Assembly (NCBI GenBank): GCA_963925895.1
Contig: CAWUVH010000011.1
Coordinates: 1 to 64,000 of the forward strand
DNA from: Eutrophovita sp913057845
GTDB lineage: Bacteria; Pseudomonadota; Gammaproteobacteria; Burkholderiales; Eutrophovitaceae
Direction of reading: 5' to 3'
DNA length: 64,000 nt
The first letter of the stretch is position 1. Every line of letters begins with the position of its first letter. The translations under genes were made by a program, and so were the position numbers. The notes under the pieces were generated by a model. It worked only from the letters and a program-made list of their open reading frames with translations. It was not told the origin of the DNA and ran no database searches. This document shows positions 8,447 to 17,959 of this stretch, in pieces.

Positions 8447-9064
8447 ATGAATGCACACCCTGGATCAGAACAACTCATTAACGAAGTTGACTCGAGGTTA
8501 GATCAGATGGCGTCAGAAGAAAGATTAATTAAGAAGTATCCAAACCGTCGCTTGTATGACACAGCGACGAGTGCCTACATCACACTCTCCGATGTGAAGC
8601 AATTGGTCGTGGAAAGGTGCTTATTTAGGGTAATTGATGCAAAAACGGGAGATGATTTAACTCGTGCTATTCTGCTGCAAATAATCACAGAAGAAGAATC
8701 GAATGGTTCACCTATATTTTCATCGCAAATGCTCTATCAAATCATTCAATTTTACGGTGACGCATTTCAGCAAATGATGAGCTGTTATCTTGAAAAAAAC
8801 ATTGAAACCTTCGTTGAAATTCAAAATAACTTACAAAATCCAACAAAAGGATCCAATGGAAATAATAATGGAACCATGTCTGACCCAAGCACCTATAGCC
8901 AATTCATCAGTATGCAAGGACCCGCGATACAGGGTTTAATGACGAATTATCTTGAGCAGAATGCGAAGAATTTCGTCTCGATGCAGCAACAAATGCAGAA
9001 ACAATCCAACAACATGTTGGGAAGCTTACTTTTCCCACCAAAAAGCTCACCTTCTAAGGATTAA
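8447..9064 (+). CDS. phaR: Polyhydroxyalkanoate synthesis repressor PhaR
   Basis: PhaR is a DNA-binding regulator that also binds polyhydroxyalkanoate, repressing phasin genes until granules form. The diagnostic N-terminal DNA-binding domain is present at about residues 24-85 (KKYPNRRLYDTATSAYITLSDVKQLV), followed by the PHB-accumulation regulatory repeats (SPIFSSQMLYQIIQFYGD and QFISMQGPAIQGLMTNYLEQNAKNF) and a Gln/Met-rich tail. Length 205 is normal. No phaC, phaA, phaB or phasin gene is nearby, so its targets lie elsewhere; its presence suggests the cell makes PHA storage polymer. Confidence 0.93.
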   Translation: MNAHPGSEQLINEVDSRLDQMASEERLIKKYPNRRLYDTATSAYITLSDVKQLVVERCLFRVIDAKTGDDLTRAILLQIITEEESNGSPIFSSQMLYQIIQFYGDAFQQMMSCYLEKNIETFVEIQNNLQNPTKGSNGNNNGTMSDPSTYSQFISMQGPAIQGLMTNYLEQNAKNFVSMQQQMQKQSNNMLGSLLFPPKSSPSKD

Positions 9065-9146
9065 AGACTCCAACTGAATCATCATTTAGTAGCGGACTAT
9101 TTATCCATTCATTCACGCATTCTCAGAGCATTTAGGTCAATATAAC

Positions 9147-10469
9147 GTGTCAGCACAGGCTACTAGATCTGTAGGTTTTATCTCGCTCGGTTGCCCTAAA
9201 GCGACCGTAGACTCAGAGCGTATCTTATCGTCGCTGCGCGCAGACGGCTACGACATCAGTCCAAACTATGACAAGGCGGATGTCGTTATAGTCAATACAT
9301 GTGGCTTTATCGATGAAGCAATCACAGAGTCTTTGGATGCGATTGGTGAGGCTCTAAATGAGAACGGTAAAGTTATCGTCACCGGCTGCTTGGGAGCAAA
9401 ATCAAGTTTAATTCGCGACAAATTTCCTTCAGTAATTGCCGTCACTGGGCCGCAAGAAACCGACGAAGTTATGTCTGCAGTTCGTTCTAACTTTCCCTTA
9501 ATCCATAATCCACATTTTAACCTCACACCCAGGCAGGACGTTCGGCTAACACCACGTCATTACGCTTACCTAAAGATCTCCGAGGGTTGTAACCACAAGT
9601 GTACGTTCTGCATTATTCCTTCGATGAGAGGTAAACTCGTCAGCAGACCGATTGGAAGCATTCTAGAAGAAGCGAGTGCACTAGTTAAGTCTGGTGTGCG
9701 TGAACTACTGGTTATATCTCAAGACACAAGCGCATTCGGCGTTGATCAAAAATATCGCATGGACTTTTGGAATGGAAAGCCAGTTAAAACCAGACTTTTA
9801 GAACTGACAAAAGAATTGGGACAATTAGGGGCTTGGGTACGATTGCATTATGTTTACCCATATCCAAATGTAGATGACCTTATTCCCTTGATGAGTGAGG
9901 GCATCATTCTCCCCTATCTAGACATTCCCTTTCAGCACGCGTCGCATCGCATTCTGAAACTTATGAAAAGACCAGCGAGTTCAGAAAATGTATTGAATCG
10001 CATTAATGCCTGGCGTTCAATATGTCCAGATATAGCGATCAGAAGCACCTTTATTGTTGGATTCCCGGGGGAGACCGAAACAGAGTTTCAAGAGCTGCTT
10101 GATTTTCTAACTGAGGCTAATCTGGATCGCGTAGGATGCTTTGAGTACTCTCCCGTCGAAGGCGCAACGGCAAATTTATTAAATGAAACAAGTGTTCCCG
10201 ATGAGGTTAAAAGTGAGCGTAAAGCACGCCTAATGGAACATCAACACAAAATTAGCTCGCAGCGCCTCAGAGAAAAAATAGGCACTCAACAAACTATACT
10301 AATCGATGAAATGTGCGCCGACAATGTGGCGATTGGTAGAACCCAATACGATGCCCCCGAGATTGATGGGAAGGTCATCATTCGTAACGCCCCGCAACTT
10401 GAAGCTGGCGATATTGTCAAAGCCATCATTACAGACTCTGATGATCACGATCTTTTCGCACGTGCTTAA
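9147..10469 (+). CDS. rimO: Ribosomal protein uS12 methylthiotransferase RimO
   Basis: RimO is a radical-SAM enzyme with two [4Fe-4S] clusters that adds a methylthio group to the conserved aspartate of ribosomal protein S12. The N-terminal UPF0004 domain has FISLGCPKATVDSE with Cys16, then Cys52 and Cys81 as ligands of the auxiliary cluster. The radical-SAM motif CNHKCTFC (Cys148, 152, 155) follows, with STFIVGFPGET further on and a C-terminal TRAM domain. 440 residues, full length, GTG start at 9147. The RimO-type HPR/IPS region (IIPSMRGKLVSRP) separates it from MiaB. Confidence 0.96.
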   Translation: MSAQATRSVGFISLGCPKATVDSERILSSLRADGYDISPNYDKADVVIVNTCGFIDEAITESLDAIGEALNENGKVIVTGCLGAKSSLIRDKFPSVIAVTGPQETDEVMSAVRSNFPLIHNPHFNLTPRQDVRLTPRHYAYLKISEGCNHKCTFCIIPSMRGKLVSRPIGSILEEASALVKSGVRELLVISQDTSAFGVDQKYRMDFWNGKPVKTRLLELTKELGQLGAWVRLHYVYPYPNVDDLIPLMSEGIILPYLDIPFQHASHRILKLMKRPASSENVLNRINAWRSICPDIAIRSTFIVGFPGETETEFQELLDFLTEANLDRVGCFEYSPVEGATANLLNETSVPDEVKSERKARLMEHQHKISSQRLREKIGTQQTILIDEMCADNVAIGRTQYDAPEIDGKVIIRNAPQLEAGDIVKAIITDSDDHDLFARA

Positions 10470-10478
10470 ACCTAAAGA

Positions 10479-10856
10479 GTGCTCGGCCGATTAATTAAAC
10501 AATTTATAGCTAAAATCTATATCCGCGTTGTCGCCTTTTGGCTTGCACTCAAAGACAAACAACTACCAGCAGCAGCAATAATTTTAACGGTACTGATGGT
10601 TTCATACGCGCTCGCGCCCATCGATCTTATTCCAGACTTCATTCCCATCATTGGCTACTTAGATGAACTTGTCATTATTCCTGCCTTACTTTACTTGATC
10701 AATGCCATAACGAAAAAAAGCATTACGGAAAAGTATATGGGTATCGCCATTCATCATATAAAAAATCAGAGCAAACCCACCTTTACTTTAGGGACCATTG
10801 TTGTAGTTTTAAGTTGGGTTTTAATCTCGATTATCGTGGCTTTCATGATGAAATAA
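10479..10856 (+). CDS. DUF1232 (YkvA-like) small membrane protein
   Basis: A 125-residue protein with the DUF1232 signature YALAPIDLIPDFIPIIGYLDELVIIPALL, two or three hydrophobic segments and a C-terminal transmembrane helix (TLGTIVVVLSWVLISIIVAFMM). The function of the family is not established. It begins with GTG nine bases after the rimO stop and is likely cotranscribed with it, then converges on the helicase gene with only four bases between the two stops. Confidence 0.85.
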   Translation: MLGRLIKQFIAKIYIRVVAFWLALKDKQLPAAAIILTVLMVSYALAPIDLIPDFIPIIGYLDELVIIPALLYLINAITKKSITEKYMGIAIHHIKNQSKPTFTLGTIVVVLSWVLISIIVAFMMK

Positions 10857-10860
10857 TTTA

Positions 10861-12855
10861 TCACGTCAATTTAAGGAATGATGTGACTTCACTCAGATCT
10901 TGAGTCCGCTTCATAGGCGGTAAACTTTTCCAGATCTTCTTCCCATAAGGTTTAGATAATAATCTAGGATCACAAATGATAAGCACACCCAAATCTGTCT
11001 CATCCCGAATTAACCGACCGGCTCCCTGCTTCAAAGAAATAACCGTCTCTGGAACTTGATAGTCCATAAATGGGTTTCCCCCTTGACTGCGCAAGTAGTT
11101 AATGCGACCAGCTGTTACGGGATCATCAGGAACAGAAAATGGTAGCTTATCGATAATCACAAGAACCAAACCCTCACCACGCACATCAACACCCTCCCAA
11201 AACGAATGACTGCCCAGCAATACGGCGTGCTTCAGAGTTTTAAAACGATTTAAAAGCTCAAACTTAGACCCATCGCCCTGGAGAAGCAACGGTATGTCAA
11301 TACCACGCTCAGCTAAGCATTTTGATAACTGATCGCGAGCAGCACGCATCGCTGCCAAGCTTGTGAAAAGCATCATACAACGTCCATTTGAAGCGATAAT
11401 TGCTTCGAGACTCTCCTCAACAACTCGGCTACCGTAAGATGGATGTGATGGCTCTGGCATGTTTTGTGGGACATACAACAGACTGTTCTTTGGGTAGTCA
11501 AAAGGGCTGTCCCAACTAAGGAATTCTGCTTCTTCAAGACCCAACTGATGGGTAAAATAAGTGGCATCCCCTGACACAGAAAGCGTTGCCGAAGTGAATA
11601 CCCAACTGCGCTTTATATCGCTCACAACAGACCTAAATGCCTCTGAAACATTGATGGGTGTTAGGTGCATTCGTACCGATTGAATGTTCGCGTCGAACCA
11701 ACGAATCACGCTATGGTCCTCATTTTTACTCCACGTTCTCAGAAACGAATCAACTTCCAGCAAACGCTCTCGACACCTTTGGAGCTCAAGATTAACCGAT
11801 GTAACTTGAATAATGGCCTCAGCCAATTCAGTGCCAATGCCAGATAGCGAACTGGCTGCTTCTAACGCATTGGAAAACTTACCTTGATCTCTAAGGTCAT
11901 ATCGCCCCTTCGCCCCTTCGAAAGACAATCTTAGATCTCGTATTCCTTTTTCAAAACAATCAATCATGTCATCTATGGCTACTACGCTGTCCTCCAAAAT
12001 AACGTATCCATACCTGAGGTCGCGAAGAAGCTCGTTGAGTTGACTGGTGCTAACACTAGAACCAAAGAATTGAGTCGCGACATCAGCAACCTGATGAGCT
12101 TCGTCAAAAATGACAACATCACACTCTGGCAATAACTCACCAAACCCATCTTGCTTGAGCGCTAGATCTGCAAAAAACAAGTGATGGTTAACCACAACAA
12201 CCTCGGCAGACAACGCTTTTTTTCTAGCTTTTAGAACAAAGCACTTGCCGATATGAGGACAGTCAGAGCCAAGGCAATTATCTCGAGTAGACACCACTCC
12301 TGATTGGACCCTGAGACTTTCTTCTGGGATGTTGACTTCGGAAATATCTCCCGATTCGGAGCTGTCGAGCATACGCTCAAACATATTAAAAAGCTCAACC
12401 TCTCGGAGGCTAGAAAAAGAACGCTCGGCCTTAGTTCTCTCAATTTGATGGTGACAAAGGTAATTAGCTCTACCCTTTAGCTTCGCAATTGTTATCGGGA
12501 TTTTTAATGCACTCCGAACCACTTGAATATCTTGGTCAAAGAGCTGGTCTTGAAGGGTTTTTGTACCAGTCGCAATGATGATTTTACGCCCGTAATAAAA
12601 TGCGGGGATCAAATAAGCAAACGTCTTGCCTGTCCCCGTGCCCGCTTCGCAAACTATAGGCGTCTTTTGACTAATCGCTCGCCCGATAGCCTTAGCCATT
12701 TCAGCTTGCTCGACCCGCATTTTATAGCCATCGACCACCTCAGAGAGCAACCCATTTGAGTCGAACGCGCGCTCAATATCCTCCTCAATACTCAAATTAG
12801 TCCACTTTCGATCAGGTTTATTTAAAGGGTCTACAATTATCCTTGGATTTAACAT
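10861..12855 (-). CDS. DinG/YoaA-type ATP-dependent DNA helicase with FeS cluster
   Basis: An XPD-like superfamily 2 5'-3' helicase of 664 residues. Walker A AGTGTGKT (71-78), Walker B DEAH (251-254), and four cysteines of the iron-sulfur domain (Cys134 in NYLCHH, then Cys194, Cys199 and Cys205 in CLGSDCPHIGKC). C-terminal helicase motifs include WEGVDVRGEGL and the motif VI QGAGRLIR. Such enzymes unwind D-loops, R-loops and damaged or stalled replication structures. Length and the absence of an extra nuclease domain place it nearer to YoaA than to DinG, but I leave the symbol open. Convergent with the DUF1232 gene. Confidence 0.93.
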   Translation of the reverse strand: MLNPRIIVDPLNKPDRKWTNLSIEEDIERAFDSNGLLSEVVDGYKMRVEQAEMAKAIGRAISQKTPIVCEAGTGTGKTFAYLIPAFYYGRKIIIATGTKTLQDQLFDQDIQVVRSALKIPITIAKLKGRANYLCHHQIERTKAERSFSSLREVELFNMFERMLDSSESGDISEVNIPEESLRVQSGVVSTRDNCLGSDCPHIGKCFVLKARKKALSAEVVVVNHHLFFADLALKQDGFGELLPECDVVIFDEAHQVADVATQFFGSSVSTSQLNELLRDLRYGYVILEDSVVAIDDMIDCFEKGIRDLRLSFEGAKGRYDLRDQGKFSNALEAASSLSGIGTELAEAIIQVTSVNLELQRCRERLLEVDSFLRTWSKNEDHSVIRWFDANIQSVRMHLTPINVSEAFRSVVSDIKRSWVFTSATLSVSGDATYFTHQLGLEEAEFLSWDSPFDYPKNSLLYVPQNMPEPSHPSYGSRVVEESLEAIIASNGRCMMLFTSLAAMRAARDQLSKCLAERGIDIPLLLQGDGSKFELLNRFKTLKHAVLLGSHSFWEGVDVRGEGLVLVIIDKLPFSVPDDPVTAGRINYLRSQGGNPFMDYQVPETVISLKQGAGRLIRDETDLGVLIICDPRLLSKPYGKKIWKSLPPMKRTQDLSEVTSFLKLT

Positions 12856-12952
12856 TCAATGCCCGAACTCAATCATTCAACTGAATTAAAAGAGCATGAT
12901 TCAACTGACGTTGATACGAGCTAACAATCAATCTTAGACGGAAATTTAAAAA

Positions 12953-13321
12953 ATGAGACCTGTTGGAATTCGATTGCTAACTACAGCAAATATCTTAGCA
13001 ACCTTGTGCTTGCTTATAATTGCAATTGGCTTAACCGGAGGCAAATTATTCCTCTACTTGTTCGTAGCCGTACTCCATTTGCTATTTGCACTTGGTATTT
13101 TTATGCAGCTACGTTGGGCTTACGTACTCACTATTATTTACGCTCTCTTTCAAGCAGTTGGAATGAGTCTTTGGTGCCTGATTGGCACATTAACCTTAAT
13201 GGAAGACTCAATAACTCAAGACAAAATAAAGTTTTTTATCCTATCATCCATCGTAGTTCCATTTTTAATTTGGACTATGCTCTACCTTCTCAAGAGGTTG
13301 CAAACGGATACTTTTAAATAA
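12953..13321 (+). CDS. Small four-helix membrane protein of unknown function
   Basis: 122 residues starting at ATG 12953, almost entirely hydrophobic, with four predicted transmembrane segments at about 8-28, 32-52, 58-82 and 95-115 and a basic C-terminal tail (LKRLQTDTFK). I do not recognise the family. It stands alone on the plus strand between two minus-strand genes: divergent from the helicase and converging on rmuC 14 bp later. The coherent helix pattern, short polar loops and ending next to rmuC support a real gene rather than chance. Confidence 0.68.
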   Translation: MRPVGIRLLTTANILATLCLLIIAIGLTGGKLFLYLFVAVLHLLFALGIFMQLRWAYVLTIIYALFQAVGMSLWCLIGTLTLMEDSITQDKIKFFILSSIVVPFLIWTMLYLLKRLQTDTFK

Positions 13322-13335
13322 CGCGTTTAATTATT

Positions 13336-14784
13336 TCAGTCGACAGGCGTCACTCCAGGCAGCACTGCAGGATCGACTGATGGTCCTGGTGCACTCCCAG
13401 CATCTTTCGTGGGCGCATTCGTCAACTCGACCTTTTCAATACGGTTGAACCGTTTCGTTATTTTATCGCTACTAACACGAACTTCCTCAACATCTTTGTG
13501 AGCAAGTCGAATATGATCTGCGAGTTTCCGCATTCGATCATCAAATCGATTGAAATCATGACTTAAACGTCTCAACTCTTCCTTAATGATGTGAATTTGC
13601 TCTCTTGTTGCAATATCCTTCATCACAGCCCGCGCAGTATTCAAAACGGCCATTAACGTCGTCGGCGAAACAATCCAAACCTTCTTCTGCATTGCGTACT
13701 CGACGACTTCGTTGTGGTACGCATGGATTTCTGCAAAGACAGCTTCCGCAGGAATAAACATCACAGCACCATCACTGGTTTCCCCATCTATGATGTATTT
13801 ATCGGATATTGCGTCAACGTGTTTTTTAATATCTACCCTAAAAGCTTTTTGTGCTAGGCCCCTATCCGTCTGGGAAATATCTTGACCGAACATCCGATGA
13901 TAATTTTCAAGCGGGAACTTAGAATCAACCGAGACATTACCCGTTGGATCTGGAAGCCTTAAAACACAGTCAACCCGATTGCCATTGGAATAGGTGAATT
14001 GGAAATCATACGATGAAGGTGCCAACATATTTCTGACAAGGTTTTCCAACTGCACCTCACCAAAAGCTCCACGCGACCTCTTATCACCAAGTAACTCTTG
14101 AAGCCCTATGACGTTAGTTGTGAGCCCATCGATTTTCTTCTGAGCCTCATCAATAGTCGCTAAGCGTTCCATCACACTCACAAATGTCTCGTTTGTCTTC
14201 TTAAACCCTTCCTCAAGCCGCTCATTGACTTTGCCAGAAATTTGCTCCAAACGGTTATCCGTAACTTTACCAAGCTGCTCCATTGACTCCTGAAGTTGGG
14301 TCGATGCCGCTTTCAACGTAGATTGGATAATTTCTCGCTCTGCTCGGCTTTGTTCAGAGAGTTTCTCTAACACACGAGCAATAACTTCCGATCGGATTAA
14401 ATCAAGTTTCGCTTGCACCTCATTACGCATTTCACTTATTGTTGCCAGCGTTTTCTCTTTCCCTATAGCCTGTTCTTCGATCAACCTAACTTGGAACGAT
14501 CCAGCACCACTCCGCAGTTGATTCAATTCATTCGACAGGAAAGAACGCAAGTTTTCATTGAGTGTCGATTGATTTCTAAGGAGTCGATCTGCGAGCGCAT
14601 TGAGCGTTTCACTATTTTCTCTTGAATGCGCCAACGAGAGGTTCTCTAACGTGTTTTTTATTTTTTTTGGCAAGCGCAAAACAAGCACCAAAACAAGCAC
14701 ACATAGGAGCATGACCAGCATCATGAATCCCATCATCACTTGAGGACTGTCAAACCATGAATTCATTGAATCAGTATAGCCCAT
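13336..14784 (-). CDS. rmuC: DNA recombination protein RmuC
   Basis: RmuC limits rearrangements at inverted repeats and carries a PD-(D/E)XK-related nuclease-like core. The N-terminus has one membrane anchor (MMLVMLLCVLVLVLVL), followed by a long coiled-coil region (about 45-220) and the RmuC domain with RGAFGEVQLENLVRNML, DCVLRLPDP, VSVDSKFPLENYHRM and VWIVSPTTLMAVL. The longest frame begins with a TTG at 14790; ATG at 14784 is chosen. A further ATG at 14766 follows TATACT by six bases, so a leaderless start there is possible. Ends with a Pro/Gly/Asp-rich tail. Confidence 0.93.
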   Translation of the reverse strand: MGYTDSMNSWFDSPQVMMGFMMLVMLLCVLVLVLVLRLPKKIKNTLENLSLAHSRENSETLNALADRLLRNQSTLNENLRSFLSNELNQLRSGAGSFQVRLIEEQAIGKEKTLATISEMRNEVQAKLDLIRSEVIARVLEKLSEQSRAEREIIQSTLKAASTQLQESMEQLGKVTDNRLEQISGKVNERLEEGFKKTNETFVSVMERLATIDEAQKKIDGLTTNVIGLQELLGDKRSRGAFGEVQLENLVRNMLAPSSYDFQFTYSNGNRVDCVLRLPDPTGNVSVDSKFPLENYHRMFGQDISQTDRGLAQKAFRVDIKKHVDAISDKYIIDGETSDGAVMFIPAEAVFAEIHAYHNEVVEYAMQKKVWIVSPTTLMAVLNTARAVMKDIATREQIHIIKEELRRLSHDFNRFDDRMRKLADHIRLAHKDVEEVRVSSDKITKRFNRIEKVELTNAPTKDAGSAPGPSVDPAVLPGVTPVD

Positions 14785-14835
14785 AACCAAAGGGCTTAGC
14801 TTGAATCATAAAGCCTAAGACTACTGACAAATGAG

Positions 14836-16659
14836 CTACGCTGCTTTTGGACCGCGAGCATCTCGGCGACGTTCATGCTCCTTTAAGGCCCTTTTTCGGA
14901 GCCGAATTGATTTAGGAGTAATTTCAACAAGCTCGTCATCCGCGATAAATTCAACTGCTCGCTCAAGTGTCAACTGTATTGGGGGGGTAAGTCGGACAGC
15001 CTCGTCAGTGCCCGAAGTGCGGACGTTAGTTAGTTGTTTGTTCTTTATAGGATTCACGCTAAGGTCATTATCCCGAGAATGGATCCCGATAATCATGCCC
15101 TCATATAACTCATCACCAGGGGACACGAACATACGCCCACGCTCTTGCAACTTCCATAAGGCATAAGCAACTGCCGGGCCACTATCCTGGCTGACTAAAA
15201 CACCATTTCGACGATCATCAATGTCACCCTTAACCACATCATAAGAGTCAAAAATGTGACTCGCCACTCCAGTTCCTCGAGTAAGTGTCAGAAACTCGCT
15301 CTGAAACCCAATCAATCCCCGGGCCGGAATGCGATACTCAAGCCGAACTCGACCTTTACCATCAGGCATCATATCCTGCAACTCACCGCGTCTAACGCCC
15401 AGCTCCTCCATTACCGCACCTTGGTTTTCAGCCTCGACGTCAATCGTTAAAATTTCAAACGGTTCATGACGCTCACCATTGATCTCTTTAAAAACAACAC
15501 GAGGCCTGCCAACAGCCAGCTCATATCCCTCTCGACGCATGGTTTCCAAAAGAATCGTTAAATGCAACTCTCCACGGCCTGAAACGACGAAAGTATCCCC
15601 GTCGGGTGTGAATTCAACTTTGAGGGCTACATTTGACTGCAACTCACGATTAAGTCGGTCACGAATTTGCCTACTCGTAACAAACTTACCTTCTCTACCC
15701 GCTAGAGGCGACGTATTAACTACAAAATTCATAGTTAAAGTAGGTTCATCTACAGTTAACAATGGCAGTGCATCTGGAGATCCCATTTCACAAATCGTCT
15801 GACCAATGGTGATGTCTTCGACTCCATTAATCAACACGATATTTCCAGCTTCAGCGTCTTCGACCACATCCTTTTCAAGCCCAGCAAACACCAGCACTTG
15901 ATTGATTTTACGAGTAACCGTTTCGCCATCAGGGCCTGCCACCATCAGAACTTGTTGGCCAGATCGAATACGACCTCGATTGATCCTACCAATACCGATT
16001 CGTCCAACAAAACTGGAATAGTCCAAAGAACAGATTTGAAGCTGTAACGGACCATCAAGGTCCACGTCACGCACAGGAACATGTTCTAAGATTGTTTCAA
16101 ATAACGGCACCAAACTATCGGTTTTAACATCGGCATCTAAAGTAGCCCAACCTTCGAGGGCAGAAGCAAACACAACAGGAAAATCTAATTGTTCTTCCGT
16201 CGCGCCAAGTTTATCGAACAAATCGAACGTCTGATTAATTACCCAGTTTGGCCGAGCCCCTGGACGATCAATTTTATTAACAACAACAATGGGTTTAAGA
16301 CCAAGAGACAATGCTTTTTTGGTGACAAAACGAGTCTGAGGCATAGGGCCATCGACCGCGTCGACAAGCAGCAAGACGCAATCAACCATGGATAACACAC
16401 GCTCTACTTCACCACCAAAGTCAGCGTGTCCAGGTGTATCAACAATATTAATGTGTGTATCGCGATAACTGATCGCACAGTTCTTGGACAGAATTGTAAT
16501 GCCGCGTTCCTTCTCCAAATCGTTAGAATCCATCACACGTTCTGAAACCTGCTTATGCGCCGCAAATGTACCGGACTGCTTAAGCAACTGATCAACTAGA
16601 GTGGTTTTTCCGTGATCTACGTGAGCGACAATTGCAATATTACGAATACTGTTCTTCAT
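14836..16659 (-). CDS. typA: Ribosome-associated GTPase TypA/BipA
   Basis: TypA is an EF-G-like translational GTPase that binds the 70S ribosome and assists large-subunit assembly, notably under stress and cold. G1 is AHVDHGKTTL (residues 11-20), with the conserved RGITILSK, DTPGHADFGGEVERVL (G3) and NKIDRPGARP (G4). The C-terminal half has EF-G-like domains and the TypA-specific GRGELHLTILLETMRREG and PARGLIGFQSEFLTLTRGTG. Length 607 is normal. It is monocistronic in appearance; selD lies 136 bp upstream on the same strand. Confidence 0.97.
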   Translation of the reverse strand: MKNSIRNIAIVAHVDHGKTTLVDQLLKQSGTFAAHKQVSERVMDSNDLEKERGITILSKNCAISYRDTHINIVDTPGHADFGGEVERVLSMVDCVLLLVDAVDGPMPQTRFVTKKALSLGLKPIVVVNKIDRPGARPNWVINQTFDLFDKLGATEEQLDFPVVFASALEGWATLDADVKTDSLVPLFETILEHVPVRDVDLDGPLQLQICSLDYSSFVGRIGIGRINRGRIRSGQQVLMVAGPDGETVTRKINQVLVFAGLEKDVVEDAEAGNIVLINGVEDITIGQTICEMGSPDALPLLTVDEPTLTMNFVVNTSPLAGREGKFVTSRQIRDRLNRELQSNVALKVEFTPDGDTFVVSGRGELHLTILLETMRREGYELAVGRPRVVFKEINGERHEPFEILTIDVEAENQGAVMEELGVRRGELQDMMPDGKGRVRLEYRIPARGLIGFQSEFLTLTRGTGVASHIFDSYDVVKGDIDDRRNGVLVSQDSGPAVAYALWKLQERGRMFVSPGDELYEGMIIGIHSRDNDLSVNPIKNKQLTNVRTSGTDEAVRLTPPIQLTLERAVEFIADDELVEITPKSIRLRKRALKEHERRRDARGPKAA

Positions 16660-16757
16660 AATTAATTTTGTTGTTCTAATCTAAGTGTGGGGGAACTTAA
16701 TTAAGCAATCTCGGGGGGCTCAAACTAACGCCCAAAGTTACCGTTTCGGCGCCGGAT

Positions 16758-16780
16758 TTTAACACAGTTTTTGTGTTAAA
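16758..16780. repeat. AT-rich 9-bp inverted repeat between selD and typA
   Basis: TTTAACACA (16758-16766) and TGTGTTAAA (16772-16780) flank a GTTTT loop, 16 bases after the selD stop on the minus strand. It could be a weak terminator for selD; no continuous U-tract follows on either strand, so an operator or mRNA-end stabiliser is equally possible. Confidence 0.45.
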
Positions 16781-16795
16781 TACGTGACATAGCTC

Positions 16796-17827
16796 TTACG
16801 GGAGGACCTCAACACACACAGGCTCTGCCATAACGCGGCCTATTCGAGCTGCGCTCGAAAAACCGTCGTTACGGAACATCGTAAGAACTTCATCTTCAAT
16901 AGAAGCGGCACAAGTAACTAATAAACCGCCACTTGTTTGAGGATCGGTCAATAGATCAAGGTCACTGGCATCCATTCCGTCAAAATAGCGCACATAATCT
17001 GAATAACTCGACCAATTCCTGGCTGAGGCACCTGTAACTACGCCTTCTCTAGAAAAATGTCGAGCCGCCTCCAGAAGAGGAATCGACGCCAAGCTGATCT
17101 CGGCTCCAACAGCCGAACCGACAATAATTTCCTTTAAGTGGCCGAGCAATCCAAAGCCTGTTACGTCAGTTACTGCGTGCACCAGAGGCATTTCTGCTAA
17201 GGAAGCGCCAGTCTTGTTCATCTGAGTCGTCAAGAAAATCATCTCTCGGTAAACATTCTCCGTCAAAAGATTTTTTTTCAGCGCCGCAGACAAAATGCCA
17301 ATACCAAGTGGCTTTCCAAGAATAATACTATCGCCCTCCTTGGCACCCGAATTTCTCTTCACCTTAGCCGGATCTACCTTACCAATAACAACAAGGCCAT
17401 AGATGGGTTCCGGACTGTCAATTGAATGTCCGCCCGCTATCGGCACTCCTACAGTGTCGCAGACCGAGCGACCACCTTGCAGTATCGAGGAAATTATCTC
17501 TGGGGAGAGCTTGTCAATTGGCATACCTACAATACTGAGCGCAAAAAGCGGCGTAGCCCCCATCGCATAAATATCAGAGAAAGCATTCGTCGCAGCAATT
17601 TGCCCGAAAGTAAAGGGATCATCAACAACAGGGGTAAAAAAATCTGTGGTTGCAACAATGGCTGTTTCATCATTGATTTTATAGACAGCCGCGTCATCAG
17701 ACTGATCGAACCCGACCAGCAAGTTGATATCTGAAATAGGTTGTAAGTCTGCCAAAATCTTTTTGAGAAGATCGGGAGCGATTTTACAACCACACCCCCC
17801 GCCATGTGCATATTCAGTTAATTTCAA
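16796..17827 (-). CDS. selD: Selenide, water dikinase (selenophosphate synthetase)
   Basis: SelD makes selenophosphate from selenide and ATP, the selenium donor for selenocysteine and for 2-selenouridine in tRNA. The active-site loop is HGGGCGCKIAP, with Cys12 and Lys15 matching Cys17 and Lys20 of the E. coli enzyme; it is a cysteine, not a selenocysteine form. Other signatures: DDAAVY, TTDFFTPVVDDPFTFG, AGGHSIDSPEPIYGLVV, VTDVTGFGLLGHL and DPQTSGGLLV. Start is a TTG at 17827 after GGGAAA; an in-frame TGA lies five codons upstream, so no longer form exists. Divergent from selU, its likely user here. No selA, selB or selC is in the window. Confidence 0.96.
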   Translation of the reverse strand: MKLTEYAHGGGCGCKIAPDLLKKILADLQPISDINLLVGFDQSDDAAVYKINDETAIVATTDFFTPVVDDPFTFGQIAATNAFSDIYAMGATPLFALSIVGMPIDKLSPEIISSILQGGRSVCDTVGVPIAGGHSIDSPEPIYGLVVIGKVDPAKVKRNSGAKEGDSIILGKPLGIGILSAALKKNLLTENVYREMIFLTTQMNKTGASLAEMPLVHAVTDVTGFGLLGHLKEIIVGSAVGAEISLASIPLLEAARHFSREGVVTGASARNWSSYSDYVRYFDGMDASDLDLLTDPQTSGGLLVTCAASIEDEVLTMFRNDGFSSAARIGRVMAEPVCVEVLP

Positions 17828-17863
17828 AAGGATTTCCCATCAGCATAATCATGCGACAATAAA

Positions 17864-17881
17864 GCTTATATTTTAATAAGC
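17864..17881. repeat. Inverted repeat in the selD-selU divergent promoter region
   Basis: GCTTAT (17864-17869) and ATAAGC (17876-17881) flank ATTTTA, 37 bp upstream of the selD start and 78 bp upstream of selU. The position between divergent, functionally linked genes fits a shared operator, but no known regulator consensus is recognised. Confidence 0.3.
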
Positions 17882-17959
17882 ATAAGAACGTAATTTATTT
17901 TAATTAAACCAAGTTTATTGCACGGTTTAATATAACAATTATTCAAGTTAAATTGTCTC

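Noticed and set aside
17828..17845. In-frame TGA just upstream of selD that might be read as selenocysteine
   Set aside because: The conserved SelD domain already begins at the TTG at 17827, the active site uses an ordinary cysteine codon, and no SECIS-like hairpin or upstream conserved coding was seen.
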